Shown: in pieces, positions 36,183-49,332 of the stretch
How the letters are laid out: each line of letters opens with the position of its first letter
Numbering within the stretch: the stretch's first letter is position 1
Assembly: GCF_002201575.2 (NCBI RefSeq)
Contig: NC_058404.1
Location: forward strand, 71,691,065-71,755,064
Reading direction: 5' to 3'
DNA length: 64,000 nucleotides
From: Neomonachus schauinslandi
Taxonomy: Eukaryota; Chordata; Mammalia; Carnivora; Phocidae
Notes under the pieces: model-generated
Database searches by the model: none
What the model was told of the DNA's origin: nothing
Seen by the model: only the letters and a program-made list of their open reading frames with translations
Made by a program: the position numbers and the translations under genes

Positions 36183-36579
36183 TATAACTGGATTCTTAAA
36201 ATGAGATGAAACGTCTCCCTGTCTGGCACTTGAGCTAAGGGCATGTTGAGGACCATGCCCTATAACTTGTGGGGACCATGCTAAGTCTGGGTGGTTAGTG
36301 CCAGGATGGTTCTGCTGTCAGAATAACCATCAAAGTATGGAGAGCATTAATACGTGCTTTGAAAAGAATATTAGTGGGGGAAAATAGGATGTGTGTTAAG
36401 GGTTACACCTGGGCTACAAATATCTCAGAGCCGTTCTCATGATGCTGAGTAATTTTAAAAAAGGTGAGGATGATAAAATTATTGCTTTTCTCTTTCTTGT
36501 CAGATTATCTAAGCAAGAAAATGTTATGGACGATAATATAAACAATGACAACTGTGTATAAGTGAAAAGAAGAACGTAC

Positions 36580-36734
36580 CTGTACGTTGTTGGGCTGACA
36601 TTGATTTTCCGTGGTACACTGCAGGACTCAAATTTGTTCGCCAAGGTGACATTGTTTCCAAAAAGACAGTAGCGAGGCATTTTAACGCCAACGACTCCAG
36701 CAAAAACTGACCCAGAGTGCAGTCCAATTCGCAT
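36580..36734 (-). CDS. GUCY1A1: GUCY1A1 coding exon 7
   Basis: 155 bp, residues 573-623 plus two bases of codon 624. The acceptor is gctttcag before ATGCGAATTGG and the donor is AG followed by GTACGT. It encodes MRIGLHSGSVFAGVVG and the LFGNNVTLANKFES helix of the cyclase domain. Alpha-1 has lysine where beta-1 has its transition-state arginine, as expected, because beta-1 supplies that residue in the dimer. Confidence 0.97.
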
Positions 36735-38266
36735 CTGAAAGCCAAAAGTAACACAATGTCCTCGTCACTGGCAAAATACTTCGCGCTCGCTCGTCAGTAC
36801 TGTATGAATGCCCTTTACAAGATTTTACCCTTCACTGTCACTACACCATTCCACCCTTCCACAAGATCTCCTGCCAACTTCCCTCTACTCGCATCCAATT
36901 AAAAATTACTAGTACAAAATCAGTCACACCTCTTAACTCTTCTCCACTATGCACTGAGGTCTGTTCCACAAAGCACCTTTGTTTCAGCTGCCTTCAGTGT
37001 CTGAAACACATTTCCATGCATCCCTATCACAGTCACCAGAGTGACAAGGCAAAGCGTCTGTGGGCTGTTTATACGTGAACCTGCTCTGTCCATCAAGGGA
37101 GACAGAATTCCTGGCCCCCAGGGGTTGCTTCCCAATGCACTGTCAGAGAAGGGCAGGAGAAGCCGGCTTTTAGAATATAAGGGATAAAAAGAACTTTATG
37201 ACAGACACTTCCCCGCTCTTCAATGATGAATGTGAAAGGAGAAAGGAACTGTGATGTTCAAGTAGAACACATCACAGACAGAGGAAGCAGAGCTGGGGTT
37301 GCTTAGACCTGCATCGCAATGACCACATAGACACTTTTGTTAAACCCACCCGAACGCAGGGAAAACCAGAACGGTGCCATTATCTAGACATAAGGTGTGG
37401 TCTGGGATATGCTGGGGTAAAAGTTTAGGAATTCTGAAGGTTACCAGTGATTTGGAGAACAATTAAAACAATATTTTAAACTGGCATCTTCTATAAGATC
37501 TGAATTCTTGATGATCTCAGGGGATGTACAAATTCTGAAATTGCTGCTACGATACAGTAAGTTAAAGATACAGTAAGTTAAATTTAAAGTCACATATTTT
37601 ATATGACAATCGGGCACCATGTTCATTCTTTTCAAGTCCTCTGTTCAGTTGACCATTTAAAAAAAGTTTCATTAGATATATGCATTTTAAACAAAGGCTA
37701 AGTACTCAATGATTTAATGTTCAGAATTCAGAAGACTCCAGTTTAGCTTAGTTTTACAACTGATTTTAGGTATCTGCTAACAATGCTGCAGAATCATTTG
37801 CTTATAAGACGTCAAATCATGAATTTTGCACAATTTTCAAACAAAAGCACTATAGTATGAATCAGGAGACCTGCATTCGCAATCAAACTCTGTTAACAAT
37901 GGATAGTCTGACTTTCTGTGAGTCTCTTTATGTCCTGTTCATTATTTCCTCATCTATAAAATACAGGATTGAATTAGTTTTAGAGTCCCTTCTTTGTCAC
38001 ATTTTCATTTTAATCAGCAAAGCTTAGTTATCCGTTATATCTGGCATTTTTTTCTTTAGGAAAGTGTGGTTTTGCACATATTCCATCTGATCAATATGAG
38101 CAAAAGGCTATCTTCTCTGTATAAATATCAAACACAATTTTAGCACATAAGTTAGATCAGGCTGCTCTCTTTGGGCACTCCCCTGGTTAAACCTGTTTCT
38201 CTCTCTGTACTTAGTTATTCTAGCTTTGTCTCTGATAAATTTATGATAAAATTTTTTCTACTTCAT

Positions 38267-38302
<36 letters not shown>

Positions 38303-38303
38303 C
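38267..38303. repeat. (ATCA)n microsatellite
   Basis: About nine uninterrupted AATC units. Confidence 0.97.
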
Positions 38304-39010
38304 AAACAAGGCAGATAAAGTAAATGCCCCTTGGTTCCTCCCATGCTGCTCTCCCTCCCTCTCTTCCCTTTTCCAGTTCTGAATTTCACTCTCAACTCCA
38401 CAGCTTTCTTATCAGGGAACTTTTCAAATTCACCAGCAAATTCACAAATTTCGTTTCGAATTCATAAGAAAATGATCCAAAGTTTAAGATGCGCAGCACG
38501 CCCTGAATGGAAACCTGCTGGGGAAGTCTTCCATTTGGGGACCACGTCTGCCACAGCACGTGTCTCGTCATAGACGCCTTGGGAATTTCAGGAAGGAGGG
38601 TAACAGAAGTCTGTTTCCAAGTTCAGTTTGCACTTACTGACTTTCCCTGCCACATTCAGCCCTCTGGTTTCTATCAACACTCCACCTGCAGCTTTTTAAG
38701 TCGGAGTGGGTGGATGCTAGTAAGGAAATCAGCAGTGATAGATGATTTATACATATGGCATGTTGGAGATACACATAGAGCTTGAAAAAAAAGGAAATAT
38801 TTCCTATTCTTTCACTTTGATTCTATTCCACCGGGTAGCAGGGTAAGAAGGAGAAAAAGGCTGGGCTCAACATATGGCTTCTATTATGAAGAGAGCCAAG
38901 GCTACGCTTCTAAGTATTATAGTTTTGTATTTTACATGTTTTTCTCTCATTTCTCTATTATTTTATAGCATGCCAGATAGGATTCTATATGACTTCAAAG
39001 TCCCATTTCT

Positions 39011-39195
39011 TTTTTTTTTTTTTAAGATTTTATTTATTTGAGAGAGAGTGAGAGAGAGAGCATGAGCAGGGGGGAGAGGAAGAAGTAGGCTTCCCGCTGA
39101 GCAAGGAGCCTGATGCGGGGCTCGATCCCAGGACCCTGGGATCATGACCTGACCTGAAGGCAGACGTCCAACCGACTGAGCCACCCAGGTGCCCC
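39011..39195 (-). repeat. CAN SINE
   Basis: Reverse SINE ending gccacccaggtgcccc. The repeat tcaaagtcccatttct lies at 38995-39010 and again from about 39196. Confidence 0.95.
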
Positions 39196-40068
39196 TCAAA
39201 GTCCCATTTCTGAAGATCATCAATTGAGAACTGTTCTATAAAAATTAAGTAGCAGATTCACTCAATTAGGACAAATAAAGGTAATCTTCTTGTATTCTAT
39301 TAAACTATAATGCCTAGTAATTTTATCTTCTCATCTATAATAAGACGTTATTCTGAGATAATCTAGAAATTTTAGAGTATTATGTGCTTTGGAAAATATT
39401 GGGGTGGATCAGCAGTCAATTTTCATTATAGTGTAATGTCCTCCCCTGCAGGGATTGGAAGACTAAAAATGACGTGTTCCAAACTCCCTTGCATTTTCTA
39501 GGTGCATTTCGGTTTGGTGAATCAGATACACTTGCAAGAGGTTTGGAAGCCAGGCTTTCGGCTATGACTGCACCTCTGCGGCTTCCAAGAGCAAGCAGCA
39601 CAGTGGCAGCCTCTGGGTTTTCTACGGCATGCTTAGCGGAGAGCCCCGTTTCCCGTCCCTCATCTTGCGAAGGTCACGATGAGGGATTTCCATGTTACTG
39701 ATTCAAATTATAAGTGTGGTTTTGTTCAATAATAGAGGCAGCAGCTTTCTGAACATAGCAGTTTCCTGACTGCAGCTGAGATGGTAGAGTTCTGGAGCCA
39801 ACTGCTTGATCTTGGAAAAAAACAAGGGCTCTGAAGAGCAGCTTTGGGAGCCATTTTTTGAAGGTTTCATTTATAGATGGCTTCGTTTGTCCTCTTGGTG
39901 ATTCTGTGAGCCACTGGAGACCCAGTTGTAAATGTTTCCCGGCTTCCACCACTTAAGAGATTTTGCTCTCTGCAACCAGACCCCGACTGATGCACTATTC
40001 TTTGGATAACTAATTAATAAGCGTGTACTCTCCATTACATTTGCTGGGCAGTATATGATCTGTCTTAC

Positions 40069-40212
40069 CTTGATAGGTTCTCCGTGAGGAGACATAACTT
40101 CATCAGAGAGCTCCATCATCTTCAGGGCCATCAGTGCTATCTGAACAGCATGGGTGTCACTTTCTTTGTGTAATCCCCCAGCCACACAGTATGCGTCGCC
40201 AATGGTCTCCAC
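40069..40212 (-). CDS. GUCY1A1: GUCY1A1 coding exon 6
   Basis: 144 bp in phase 0, residues 525-572. The acceptor is ttatgtgcag and the donor is AAG followed by GTAAGA. It opens VETIGDAYCVAGGLHKESD, in which D530 is the second metal-binding aspartate of the class III cyclase fold. The rest forms helix and linker through SPHGEPIK. Confidence 0.98.
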
Positions 40213-40974
40213 CTGCACATAACAGATTTTCCGTATTACAAATACAAGTTCGGAAAGAAGGAGAGTGAAGGTCATTAGAGCAGAAACCGCAGGGGTCAGG
40301 CCTTCTGGAAAATCAGAGTAAATCAGACACTCTCAGAAATGGCTTTCTCTTTCATGAAATTCATCAAGTTTAGACGCCTTTACATCAGGCGCTACTCTGG
40401 AGGACAGTGTGGTCCTGTGAGCAAACGTCAGGAGGTGGCTTCTACTCCCAGACTAGCTGCTGACTCAACACAGCATTTCACCTTTTTTTTCCCCCCCACC
40501 ATGTAAAGTGGCTCTGTAGAGGCCAATGATGTAATGTAAATGATATCTTGTGTTTATAACAAATTGCTTAAAGATATCGGAATCACTTGCTGATTTTATA
40601 TCCTCTTCGTGTGCAGTGTTTTAAACGGTCCCTGCTCAATCAATGTCATATGAAGTTAGCAAGAATGTGTGATATGAAACTAAGACATTATAGTTTTTCA
40701 AAAGGATTTGGGGATTCTCAGAGCAACTATAAATAGGTCTCCATGAATATCAATCACGAAGTATAGAAATCAAGATGTCAAACAAGGGTGCTTGGAAGGC
40801 TATTGAAAATCAAGCTGCTCTACAAATTCCAAGTGTTATCATTGTCATTACATTGTTGTAACGGGATTTTTATCTATCCGTGATGCTGATGACAAGGCTA
40901 CTGGTTAATTTAAATCCACAAATAATCCCCCAAATCTTCATCATTGCATTTCTCTTCTCCTCTAAATATTTATT

Positions 40975-41560
40975 TTAACTTATTAGATCATATCACTCTT
41001 CTTATCCAAACCTTCTAGTATGGAGGGAGATGAGAAAGGAAAAAAGAAAGGGAGACAAACCTTCAGTGATTCTCCATTCACTCAGAATCAATGCTGAAAC
41101 TCTTACAATACCCCCAAAGTTCTTCTGACCTTTCTGCTAATCTCTGATTTTATTTCTTCATCCTCTCTCTTGCTCACTTTGCCCCAGTGCCATTGGCCTC
41201 CTGTTATCCCTCAAACGTACCAAACATGTTCCCATTTGCTATTCCTTTGGCTGGAACAATCTCCTGCAGAGAGCCACTTGGCGTGTCCCTCATTTCTTCC
41301 AGTGCCTGCTAAAACATCCCCACGTGAGAAACGCCTCTCGCAACTGCCCGCTATAAAACAGCAATCACCCTTACCTTCTGCACTTCTCCCCCTCAGCTTT
41401 ATCCAGAATAGCACACCAGTTGGAATGCTATACATTTACTCATTGGTCCATGTTCCTTCTTTTCCCCAGTAGAATGTTAGCTCTCTCACTTTGCCTGTTT
41501 TACTAAACTCCTCAATTACCAGTGCCCAGTATATTTGCTACCAAGTGAACCAGGTGGCAG
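40975..41560 (+). repeat. L2 LINE 3' region
   Basis: Order of blocks: gattctccattcactcaga, ccaaagttcttctgacctt, gctattcctttggctggaac, tagaatgttagctctctcac and a ccagtgcccagtat end. This is the layout of the mammal-wide L2 3' end. The overlapping open frames are not genes. Confidence 0.75.
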
Positions 41561-42205
41561 TGCCTCTTATAAGATTTTCCTCAGCAACGAATATATAAGA
41601 AGTGCCTAAAATAATGGCTAACATATCTCATGTGCCCAGTAAGTGTTACTTGATTAGAAGAAGTGGCGCCCTCACTCCTACTTGGTGTTAGATGCCCATT
41701 CTCTACGCTATCACAGAAGCCTGTGTTCTCAATCAGGCTTTCACCTTGTGGTATGGAAATCTGGCAGTGGTCAGCCCCTCCCTCCTCTACCCCCACATAT
41801 GAGATCTTTCCATTCATGCTGGCCAACCCTGGCTGACAGTAAAAATGCGCTAAAACAATAAATGAATACTGAATAAATTGAAAAATGAACAAAAGACTAA
41901 AAGACAACAAGGAAATGAAATTAAATAAAGTCCTGGTACAAACAGGTCCTGGGAGGAAAAAGAAGCTAGACTGTTCCTTGGAAGCCACCACACTCACAGG
42001 CGAGCAAATGATTACACATTCTGTGCATCTTACATTTATCTCCTGGTGAAGACCCTTCCTGATTTATTCATAGCTGTCTCCAGGTATTTTCATGCAAAAT
42101 CAGAAGTGAAGAGAAGGTGGGAATAAGGACAGAGCAGATGATTCACTATCTAGCTTGGGTTGTGGACGGATTAACCACGGAACTGTGGCTACTATCCATG
42201 TGGTA

Positions 42206-42268
42206 AGGAGCACGGATTCTGAGCTTAACCAACTGAGCCACCCAGGCGCCCAGGAGCACGGATTCTGA
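42206..42268 (-). repeat. 29-bp CAN SINE head with perfect 17-bp duplication
   Basis: Bases 42223-42251 are only the first 29 nt of a CAN SINE on the minus strand (gggcgcctgggtggctcag and ten more). The exact repeat aggagcacggattctga flanks it at 42206-42222 and 42252-42268. The body and A tail of the SINE are missing. Confidence 0.93.
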
Positions 42269-43797
42269 ATACTTGTTGGAATAACTGAATTGTTTTAGTT
42301 TCAACAAGTAGAAATTTGTAGAAGAAGCCTACCGCCTCTGCTAGCAAGCACAGCAGCTGCAAGCGAGAGTGAGACTTTCTTCTTACAATTCCCAGAAGAG
42401 ACAATGTCAAAATAGAAACTATCTACAAACAAATATAGTAAATTCCACAAGAGGCCATCAAGTTTAACCTAACGAAAGCCAATTATTTTATCAGTAATTA
42501 TACAGGGACCTCTTTTTTTTTTTTTCCCCCAGGGGGATCATGGCTCTGTCTGGAATTTCCTGCTGGAAATTCTTAAAAGGAAGGTTTTATTTCGAGCGGC
42601 TAGATTGGAACAAAGCAGAGGCTTATGTATTCCCATAAATAATATTTGTCTTTTCCTCAATAATGTATTTATTTCATGTTGGGTGAATCTCTGAAACGCC
42701 AGATTGTATGCGACAAACTAAAAGGTGATTCAAGCCACACAAATGAGAAGGGTGCTTTATTCTTAATGCCAGTGGTGAGAATAATGTGAAAGACTTTAAA
42801 TTAGTAAAAAATAGGCTTTAATTCTAGAAACACAGAACACAAAATCACTTCATTAGTTCTCTTATGGCTAATTGAGTTACATTTAAAAAAAAAAAAGGGC
42901 TAGTACTCGTTAGAGACAATTACTGAGCCTCCCTGTGCCTAGAAAGATGCCCAGTACGTGGTAGACACTCAGTAAACCCTGCTACATCATGAATAACAGA
43001 TATTATTTACCATCATCTTGGTAATAGGCCTATTCATGAAACATAATGTATGTTATTCATGCATCTAAACTGTGTAGGTGGACATTACTTTCTGTTTTAG
43101 AAATGAGAAAGGCTATTCCACTTTCTCACCTTACAAAGAAAGTAGAGAACAAGATTTGAAGACAGGCCTCTCTTTGCACGGATGTCTCTGCCCTTGGCCT
43201 CTCTTCAATAATGCCTTAAGTCAGTGTTTTTTCCCTCTTAATCAGCCATACTAAGTATCACGTTAACTCCATATTGAGTTAACCTATTTGAAGATAGTTT
43301 GTATACTCCTCTATGAAAAGATAGTTTGTATAGTCCTACTATGAAAAGTAGTATTACTCCTCATGTTTCTTCTGTACTTTTACAGAGGATAACTTTTCCC
43401 CATGCAAGTCATACCTGGAATTATCTCATGCTTGATAATTCAACTCAGTTGCCACAGTCCAGTGTCACGTTCACTGACTTTTAAACTGTACCCGTTCACA
43501 GATCCTACACCCCATCCTCCACTCAGCCTATCACCCCTCCATTCTATGCTTATTCTTTGAGAAGACAATGGGGCAGTTCTTTCATGGAATAATTATCTCT
43601 GTTTCTGAGCAGATTCGGAGCTATTTCTGGCTAGAGCACACCCACATGGTTAACACACAATGCCTGCTCCCAGGACGTGGCTTGCAGAGAAAGCCTTTCA
43701 TCTGCACGGTAACTTGGTAACTCGGGGGTCCTGGCTGCCGTGCTTTTCCTCAGTGTCTTCTGCCTGTCAAATGGGCCTTGCCCTCCTCCAACCCTAC

Positions 43798-44283
43798 CTT
43801 GTAGACATCCAGCTCGCCGCACTGCTGGTCAAAGCGAGTGTAGAGTGCATTGAGCATGGTGATGACCTGCAGCGGGGAGCACTGGGAGCAGATGGCTGTG
43901 AACCCCACGATGTCTGAGAAAAGCATGGTGACGTCACTGAACCTCTTGGCTTGCACAACTTGCCCTTGCCACAGCTGCTGCGCAACCTCGCAGGGAAATA
44001 TGGAGCACAGGAGATCCACCGTCTTCTTCTTCTCCTCCTCCAGGGCTTGGTGGGCTTGCTCAAGGGTGGCCTTCAGCTTGCCCAGCCTCTTCTTCAGGCC
44101 ATCTTGCGCTCTGGCTTGCTCTCCTATCAAGACTACATCCCTCAGCGCATTGTGAATTGGGATGTCTGAGAGGTAGAGCCCTCGTCCCGTAAAATCTTCT
44201 AATCTGTCCACACAGGGTGACCCCAAGAACAAGATTGCACTGGATTCAACAATGTAGATCATTTGGCCTTTGAGGTCCATAAC
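43798..44283 (-). CDS. GUCY1A1: GUCY1A1 coding exon 5
   Basis: 486 bp in phase 0, residues 363-524. The acceptor is cttcccag before GTTATGGACC and the donor is AAG followed by GTAGGG. It holds the end of the PAS-like region, then the coiled coil (about 413-455, with GLKKRLGKLKATLEQAHQAL) that pairs with beta-1. The start of the cyclase domain follows, with LFSDIVGFTAICSQCSP. D486 in that motif is the first metal-binding aspartate. It is the most conserved exon of the gene. Confidence 0.98.
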
Positions 44284-45654
44284 CTGGGAAGCAAAGGCAA
44301 ACCAATTGTCACGGTTTATTTCAGTTTCCAACACCTTTTTGAGACAAAAGGAAAGGCAGAAGATACAGTTGTGATTCCTTTGTGTCTAAATGGTTTTTTT
44401 CTACCTGCTGAAAAGGAACAATATGCTTTCTTATAGTTCCAATGTGCTGTGCATTCTAAAATGCACGTGGGCATTTGAAGAACGGACAGATTGGAATAAC
44501 TCTACATAGAGATCATGATTTTCAATAAACAATGCAAAAAATTATTGCCTCAAGGCTTTCTCACTAGGGGGAATGCTGATGCTTCTGCTATTATATTCTT
44601 TTCATAGTAGCAGATAGCATAAAGGATTGTACCTAGGAAGCCTTGAGAGATGTGAGGCTGTAGGTGATCATCCTGGTTTACTGTATGAGTGAGAACAAAT
44701 ACGTATAAGTGTGTTCCCTGCAGCAAAGAGTCAAAATCAACCCCAATGTCCTTAGGTAGGAGACAAGCATACAATGGGATTCTATACAGTCTTTGGAAAA
44801 AGGAAATAGGCCTATACCTCACGACAGGGAAGAATGCCCGAAATGTGTTGTTTAGTGAGAAAAAGGAAGTTGCAAGTAGTATTTTGTTTTGTTTCACACA
44901 CACACAAATGTATCTAACTAATGTCTTTGATTTTTTGGCTGCAGTGAACATCTGTAAGTATTACCTATTTTGAGCATTTAGCTACATTGCTTTTATGATA
45001 AAAAGTAGTAAAACTGTTTTCATTTTGGGAACAAACTGCACATCTCCTGGAATTATGCACGTTTAAAAGTTATATGCATATAAGCCTGAATATTAGCTTT
45101 GCTTGTACCAACTATGAGTTTGCAAATTCTTTCCTTGGACTAAATAATTACCCAAATTCTCTACCATAAGAACAACCCCCCACAACATTCTCTAACAATT
45201 AAAAAAGTTATTGATTTTCCATGTCTATTAAATATTGATTAAAAAGTCCATTTAGTTGTCTCCTCCAAGAAACAAGTAGTTTTTCTTTGTTTGTTGCAGA
45301 ATAATGCCTCTTGTTACTCCAAACTGCCAGCTATTTGATGATGATTGAAAACATATTTTTATATAAATATTTATCTATTTCGGCTTATAAAATACTCTGA
45401 GAGGATTTTAAAAGGTAGACCGCATCCAATAAATATTTGTGAAGTAACGAATCAAGTAAGCAAGCAAATGAATGAAGAAAGGATTTTGTTGTAAATTATG
45501 TCAGCCTTAAAATTATATTAGAATTGCCTCAAACATACCGATGTTTCATCAAAACGTTTGAAGTGATGCCTATCTTCCTACCTTTTTGTTTCTAGTCCTT
45601 AAACAAGAAATGAAATCATTTCTCATATTCCAACTACTATGACATTTTCCTTAC
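44284..45654 (-). other. GUCY1A1 intron 4
   Basis: The part 44560-44920 resembles an old L1 3' end in plus orientation (acaatgggattctatacagt, tgttgtttagtgagaaaaag). The remainder is AT-rich with nothing recognised. Confidence 0.7.
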
Positions 45655-46364
45655 CCTTGAAGATTTCTTCACAGAGTTGTCCCACCTCCTCACTCGGATG
45701 ACAAACTGCATGTTCAACATAGCCATGATTCCACTAAACGTTTGGTTGATTCTGGGAGTCAGAATCTCAAAGTACTCTTCAAAATTCGGCTTTCCTTGAA
45801 AGTCTCTCCTGTTCATCAGCCTTCGAATGCCATGGCCAAACTGCAGAATCGTCAAGTCCTTGTCAAACATGAAATGGAAAGGAAAGGTCTTACAGAAGAG
45901 GGAAGCGGGGATCACCAGCGAGGACTGGGGTTTGCCCGGGGACAGGGATGGTTTGGTGCTTTTGACGTGAAGGGAATACAACAGATAGGGCTGATTGATG
46001 AACTCGCTGCAATCATTTCGGAAGCAGGGAGGCAGGAGAGACACTTGGACTTCGGTTTCGTACAACACGCGCGCAGCAGCCTTAATGATGCCAGGAAGAA
46101 TCAGGGACGTGATTTTCTTAGGGAAAAAATAGTATACATTTAAGAAATCCTGATCTTTATCCAGGCACAGAATGGAAGCGTCCTCAAACCCGCCTCTCTT
46201 TTCTGCTCCTTGGTAGTGGCCGCTCTGTTTCAGAAGGGTGCTGAAGCTATTTAAAAAATCTTTGAGGGTTCCTCCAACCACACCCAGGATGTGTTCGTCT
46301 TCCTCGTAACATATTTTGAAAAGCTCTTCCCCGAGAGATTCTTTGACGATTTCCACTGGAACTC
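45655..46364 (-). CDS. GUCY1A1: GUCY1A1 coding exon 4
   Basis: 710 bp, residues 126-362, the largest exon. The acceptor is gctttcag before GAGTTCCAGTGG and the donor is AGG followed by GTAAGG. It encodes most of the H-NOX-like domain (GVPVEIVKESLGEELFKICY, GVVGGTLKDFLNSFSTLLKQ) and much of the PAS-like H-NOXA domain (FPFHFMFDKDLTILQFGHGI, NRRDFQGKPNFEEYFEILTP). The alpha subunit does not bind heme. The open frame continues beyond both splice sites, but those extensions do not match the family. Confidence 0.98.
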
Positions 46365-47699
46365 CTGAAAGCAAAGAATACCTTTTCTGCCATATCAACT
46401 CTATCGTTCCTGGAAGAGCTGTAGTACAGTTAACTACTATTTTTAACACCATTTGATGGGATGATCTGGTCCCCTTTATGTCTGGTAACAAGAGTTTCCA
46501 CCAAAATTAGCCATCTATATTCAGATTATCTATGTCGGTGAGTCTCTACAATTCTGGAAACTCCAAATAAAAATTCCCCATCAGTTAATTACAAAAGAAT
46601 GATAAATTAAGTATACTATATGACTTTTAATCTCCCCGAAGAGACTGTTCTTACAAAAGAACAATCAGTATTACAGAATCAGGTTCATTTCAGAAAAAGC
46701 TCTCCCGTCATTCTGTTAATGACAAACACAGTACATCTTGGTGAAGGGGCATTGTCCCCACTTGGAGGGCCTCCAGCAGTAGGAATGTCAAACAGGAATG
46801 AATTTAAAGTCACCAGTCATGAAACTCAGATTTGTCATTTTTTTCTTTAGAGATGATATAAAGTCATTTTTAATTTTTTTTTTTTTTTAAGCAAAACAGC
46901 ATTCTTGTTGTTTAATGTTACCTGAATATTTGTTTGGAATTTACTTCCTGTAACTTCTCCTTCCCTAATCTCCTTTATTCTTTAAATTTTGTGTATCATT
47001 TTTTCTCTCATCTGTAATTTGGAAGAACAGTAGTGCCCTTTCCATTGCACTGTTGTGATGTGGAGAGACTATGTTTAAAATAGTGCCCAGCTCCCAGGGA
47101 GGGCTCAGTATGTCAGCCATCACCATCATCATTAAATTCTTAGTATCTTGTATCTTCAGAAAGATTTAACCCATTGGTCCGTGTCCTCCAACTTTGAAAA
47201 GGACAGTACGACAAAGTTACTCATGTACTTGCTTCCCTCAAACTAATCATTAATATGAGAACCCTGCTAATCCTTTTTCCCAGGACTGCTTCCAACCTTC
47301 AAAAACATTCTTTATTTTACTTTGTTGAATAAAATTTTTCATGAATAAATGAAGAATACTTAGTTAAGTTCAAGGCCAAGCATGTAAATGTCTATGAGTC
47401 AGCTTCCCATGCAGCCTTATCTATGTCTTAGCAAATAAACATTATAAAGAAGAGGAAATGTTTTCGGTCAAACAAAAATACAAAGCATGAAAAAGAATTA
47501 CTCTTTATGTTAACACAATACATAATACTGAATACTTCACACTGGAAGTCACCAAAAAATAAATATGAATATTTTAGGAGAAAATTTTAGTTCTACAGGT
47601 AAATATTTCTACTAATAGCAAATATTAGTTTATAGGTAAAATATTAGTTCTGTAAGAATAATTACTCCCTAATTACATATACTTAAACAATTCTATTAC
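46365..47699 (-). other. GUCY1A1 intron 3
   Basis: AT-rich with a T run at about 46875-46889. No named repeat or extra exon was recognised. Confidence 0.75.
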
Positions 47700-47758
47700 C
47701 TGCTGCAATTGCGTGGTCTGTAATTATTTTTTCCAAGTCTTCTCTTTCCAAAGATATC
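47700..47758 (-). CDS. GUCY1A1: GUCY1A1 coding exon 3
   Basis: 59 bp, completing codon 106 and ending one base into codon 126. It is too short to appear as a long open frame. The acceptor is atattttcag and the donor is G followed by GTAATA. It encodes RISLEREDLEKIITDHAIAA, matching the alpha-1 segment between the N-terminal extension and the H-NOX-like domain. Skipping it would shift the frame. Confidence 0.95.
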
Positions 47759-48154
47759 CTGAAAATATGTCAACATCTTAAATTATAAACTGACAAATGA
47801 ATGCTACAACTTCTGATTATAACATACAGACATGACGACAGAAAATAGTGTGAGCTGCCTTTTCTGTAGAGGCAAATCGTGACTATCAAGTTTACAAGAA
47901 AGGAGCAACGACATGTGCAACCCCAAAATATACCCGATTTGGAGTGTTTCCTCATTTTTTTGAAGCATATATACCTTGTAAGTTAACTTTACCTAGGCTA
48001 ATACTATAGAGGTTTACACTGGCAGGGAACCAGCGTATGAAATGGGCAAGTAAGGATGGTAATAAAGCTGCCCAGGGTTTTCTGATAACACAACCAAGAA
48101 GAAAAATTTACATACTGATGGATTTCACTTTTTAAGTTCCACTATCTTTTTTCT

Positions 48155-48367
48155 TTTCTTTTTTTTTTTAAATTTTATTTATTTATTTGACAGAGAGAGT
48201 GAGAGAGAGAGAGAGAGAGAGGGCACAAGCAGGGAGAGCAGCAGGCAGAGGGAGAAGGAGACTCCCTGCTGAACAGAGAATCCGACTTGGGGTTCCATTC
48301 CAGGACCCTGGGATCATGACCTGAGCTGAAGGCAGTTGCTTAAGGGACTGAGCCACCCAGGTGCCCC
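48155..48367 (-). repeat. CAN SINE
   Basis: Reverse SINE ending gagccacccaggtgccc. The duplication cactatcttttttct lies at 48140-48154 and 48368-48382. Confidence 0.95.
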
Positions 48368-49230
48368 CACTATCTTTTTTCTAAAACAAATACATAGCAT
48401 ATCTTGCTTCTGAGTTTAAGGTTCTATATATTTAACTCTCCAGCATTATTACATTGAGCTATGTGTATAAAAGTTAGTAACTAAAGAAATCTATTCTTTA
48501 TTCAATTACTGCATTGGTTTTTACAGCACAGAAGTTGATAATATAATAGCATACATTTTGACTGATAAAAAGTTTTGGTAATTTTGAGTAGATGACTTAT
48601 TGATTCATGTTTGCCTATTTGTTTTTTGATGATTTCTGATAGTGATGACTTGTTATGACCAAATTACTAACACATGTTAAAAGACACCTAAGGTTCTATT
48701 TGTAGTTCAATTTACCATTAGATAAGCCAAGTTTACAAACAGGCAAAAATCTAAATTTTAAACAGGTTTCAATAAAACACAATACATGTAGAGAAGTTTC
48801 AAAACGAAATATTTTCAAGAAGGAAAACTGCTCAGTCCACTACTTTATCACATAAAAGGTACATTGCTTATAACTTTAAAATGCTAGGTAGAAATACTTC
48901 CTTATCTAAATTGGTTGAGTTTCACTATCTAATTTTATATTTAGTTTGAGTCTAAATATCCCCAAACTTCTTGTTATATATTGTTTTATGTTAATCTTCT
49001 TCAGATTTGCTTATTTTTCTCATTTAAGCAATTCCTGTTTTGTTTTCCTAAAGAATGAGAGCATTTCTGCTCAGAGAACCCTAATTCTGCCAATTCCCTG
49101 CACCCATGATAAGAGATGTGAGCAAAACTGAGTGCAAACAGCACATAATGCAAATAAAAATAAGTTCTCTGTCTTGACCTTTAAAAAAAGAGACTAAACC
49201 TGCATATGTGCCTGCAAATGTGTGTGTGCT

Positions 49231-49288
49231 TGTACACACACACACATACACACACACGTACACATACACACACTCACACACACATACC
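49231..49288. repeat. CA-rich microsatellite
   Basis: An impure CA run interrupted by TA and GT dinucleotides. Confidence 0.95.
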
Positions 49289-49332
49289 AGCCATGCACAG
49301 ATATGCTGATGTGATCAGAAGATCCCAGGAAG

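Larger units (their letters stand above)
27955..36579 (-). other. GUCY1A1 intron 7
   Basis: An 8.6-kb intron containing a Tigger element, four SINEs, L1 pieces, a 23-bp triple repeat, an ancient repeat block (33760-35160) and an assembly gap at 31948-31957. No extra exon was recognised. Confidence 0.85.
36735..40068 (-). other. GUCY1A1 intron 6
   Basis: Contains an (ATCA)n microsatellite, one SINE and MIR-like remnants near 37860-37990. A small duplication of gatacagtaagttaaa lies near 37552-37582. No additional exon was seen. Confidence 0.85.
40213..43797 (-). other. GUCY1A1 intron 5
   Basis: Contains an L2 relic, the 29-bp SINE head insertion and MIR-like remnants around 43060-43190. A short duplication of aagatagtttgtata lies near 43292-43334. 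Confidence 0.85.

Noticed and set aside
45742..46143. 133-codon plus-strand frame
   Set aside because: It is the antisense shadow of GUCY1A1 coding exon 4. Similar shadows lie over exon 5.
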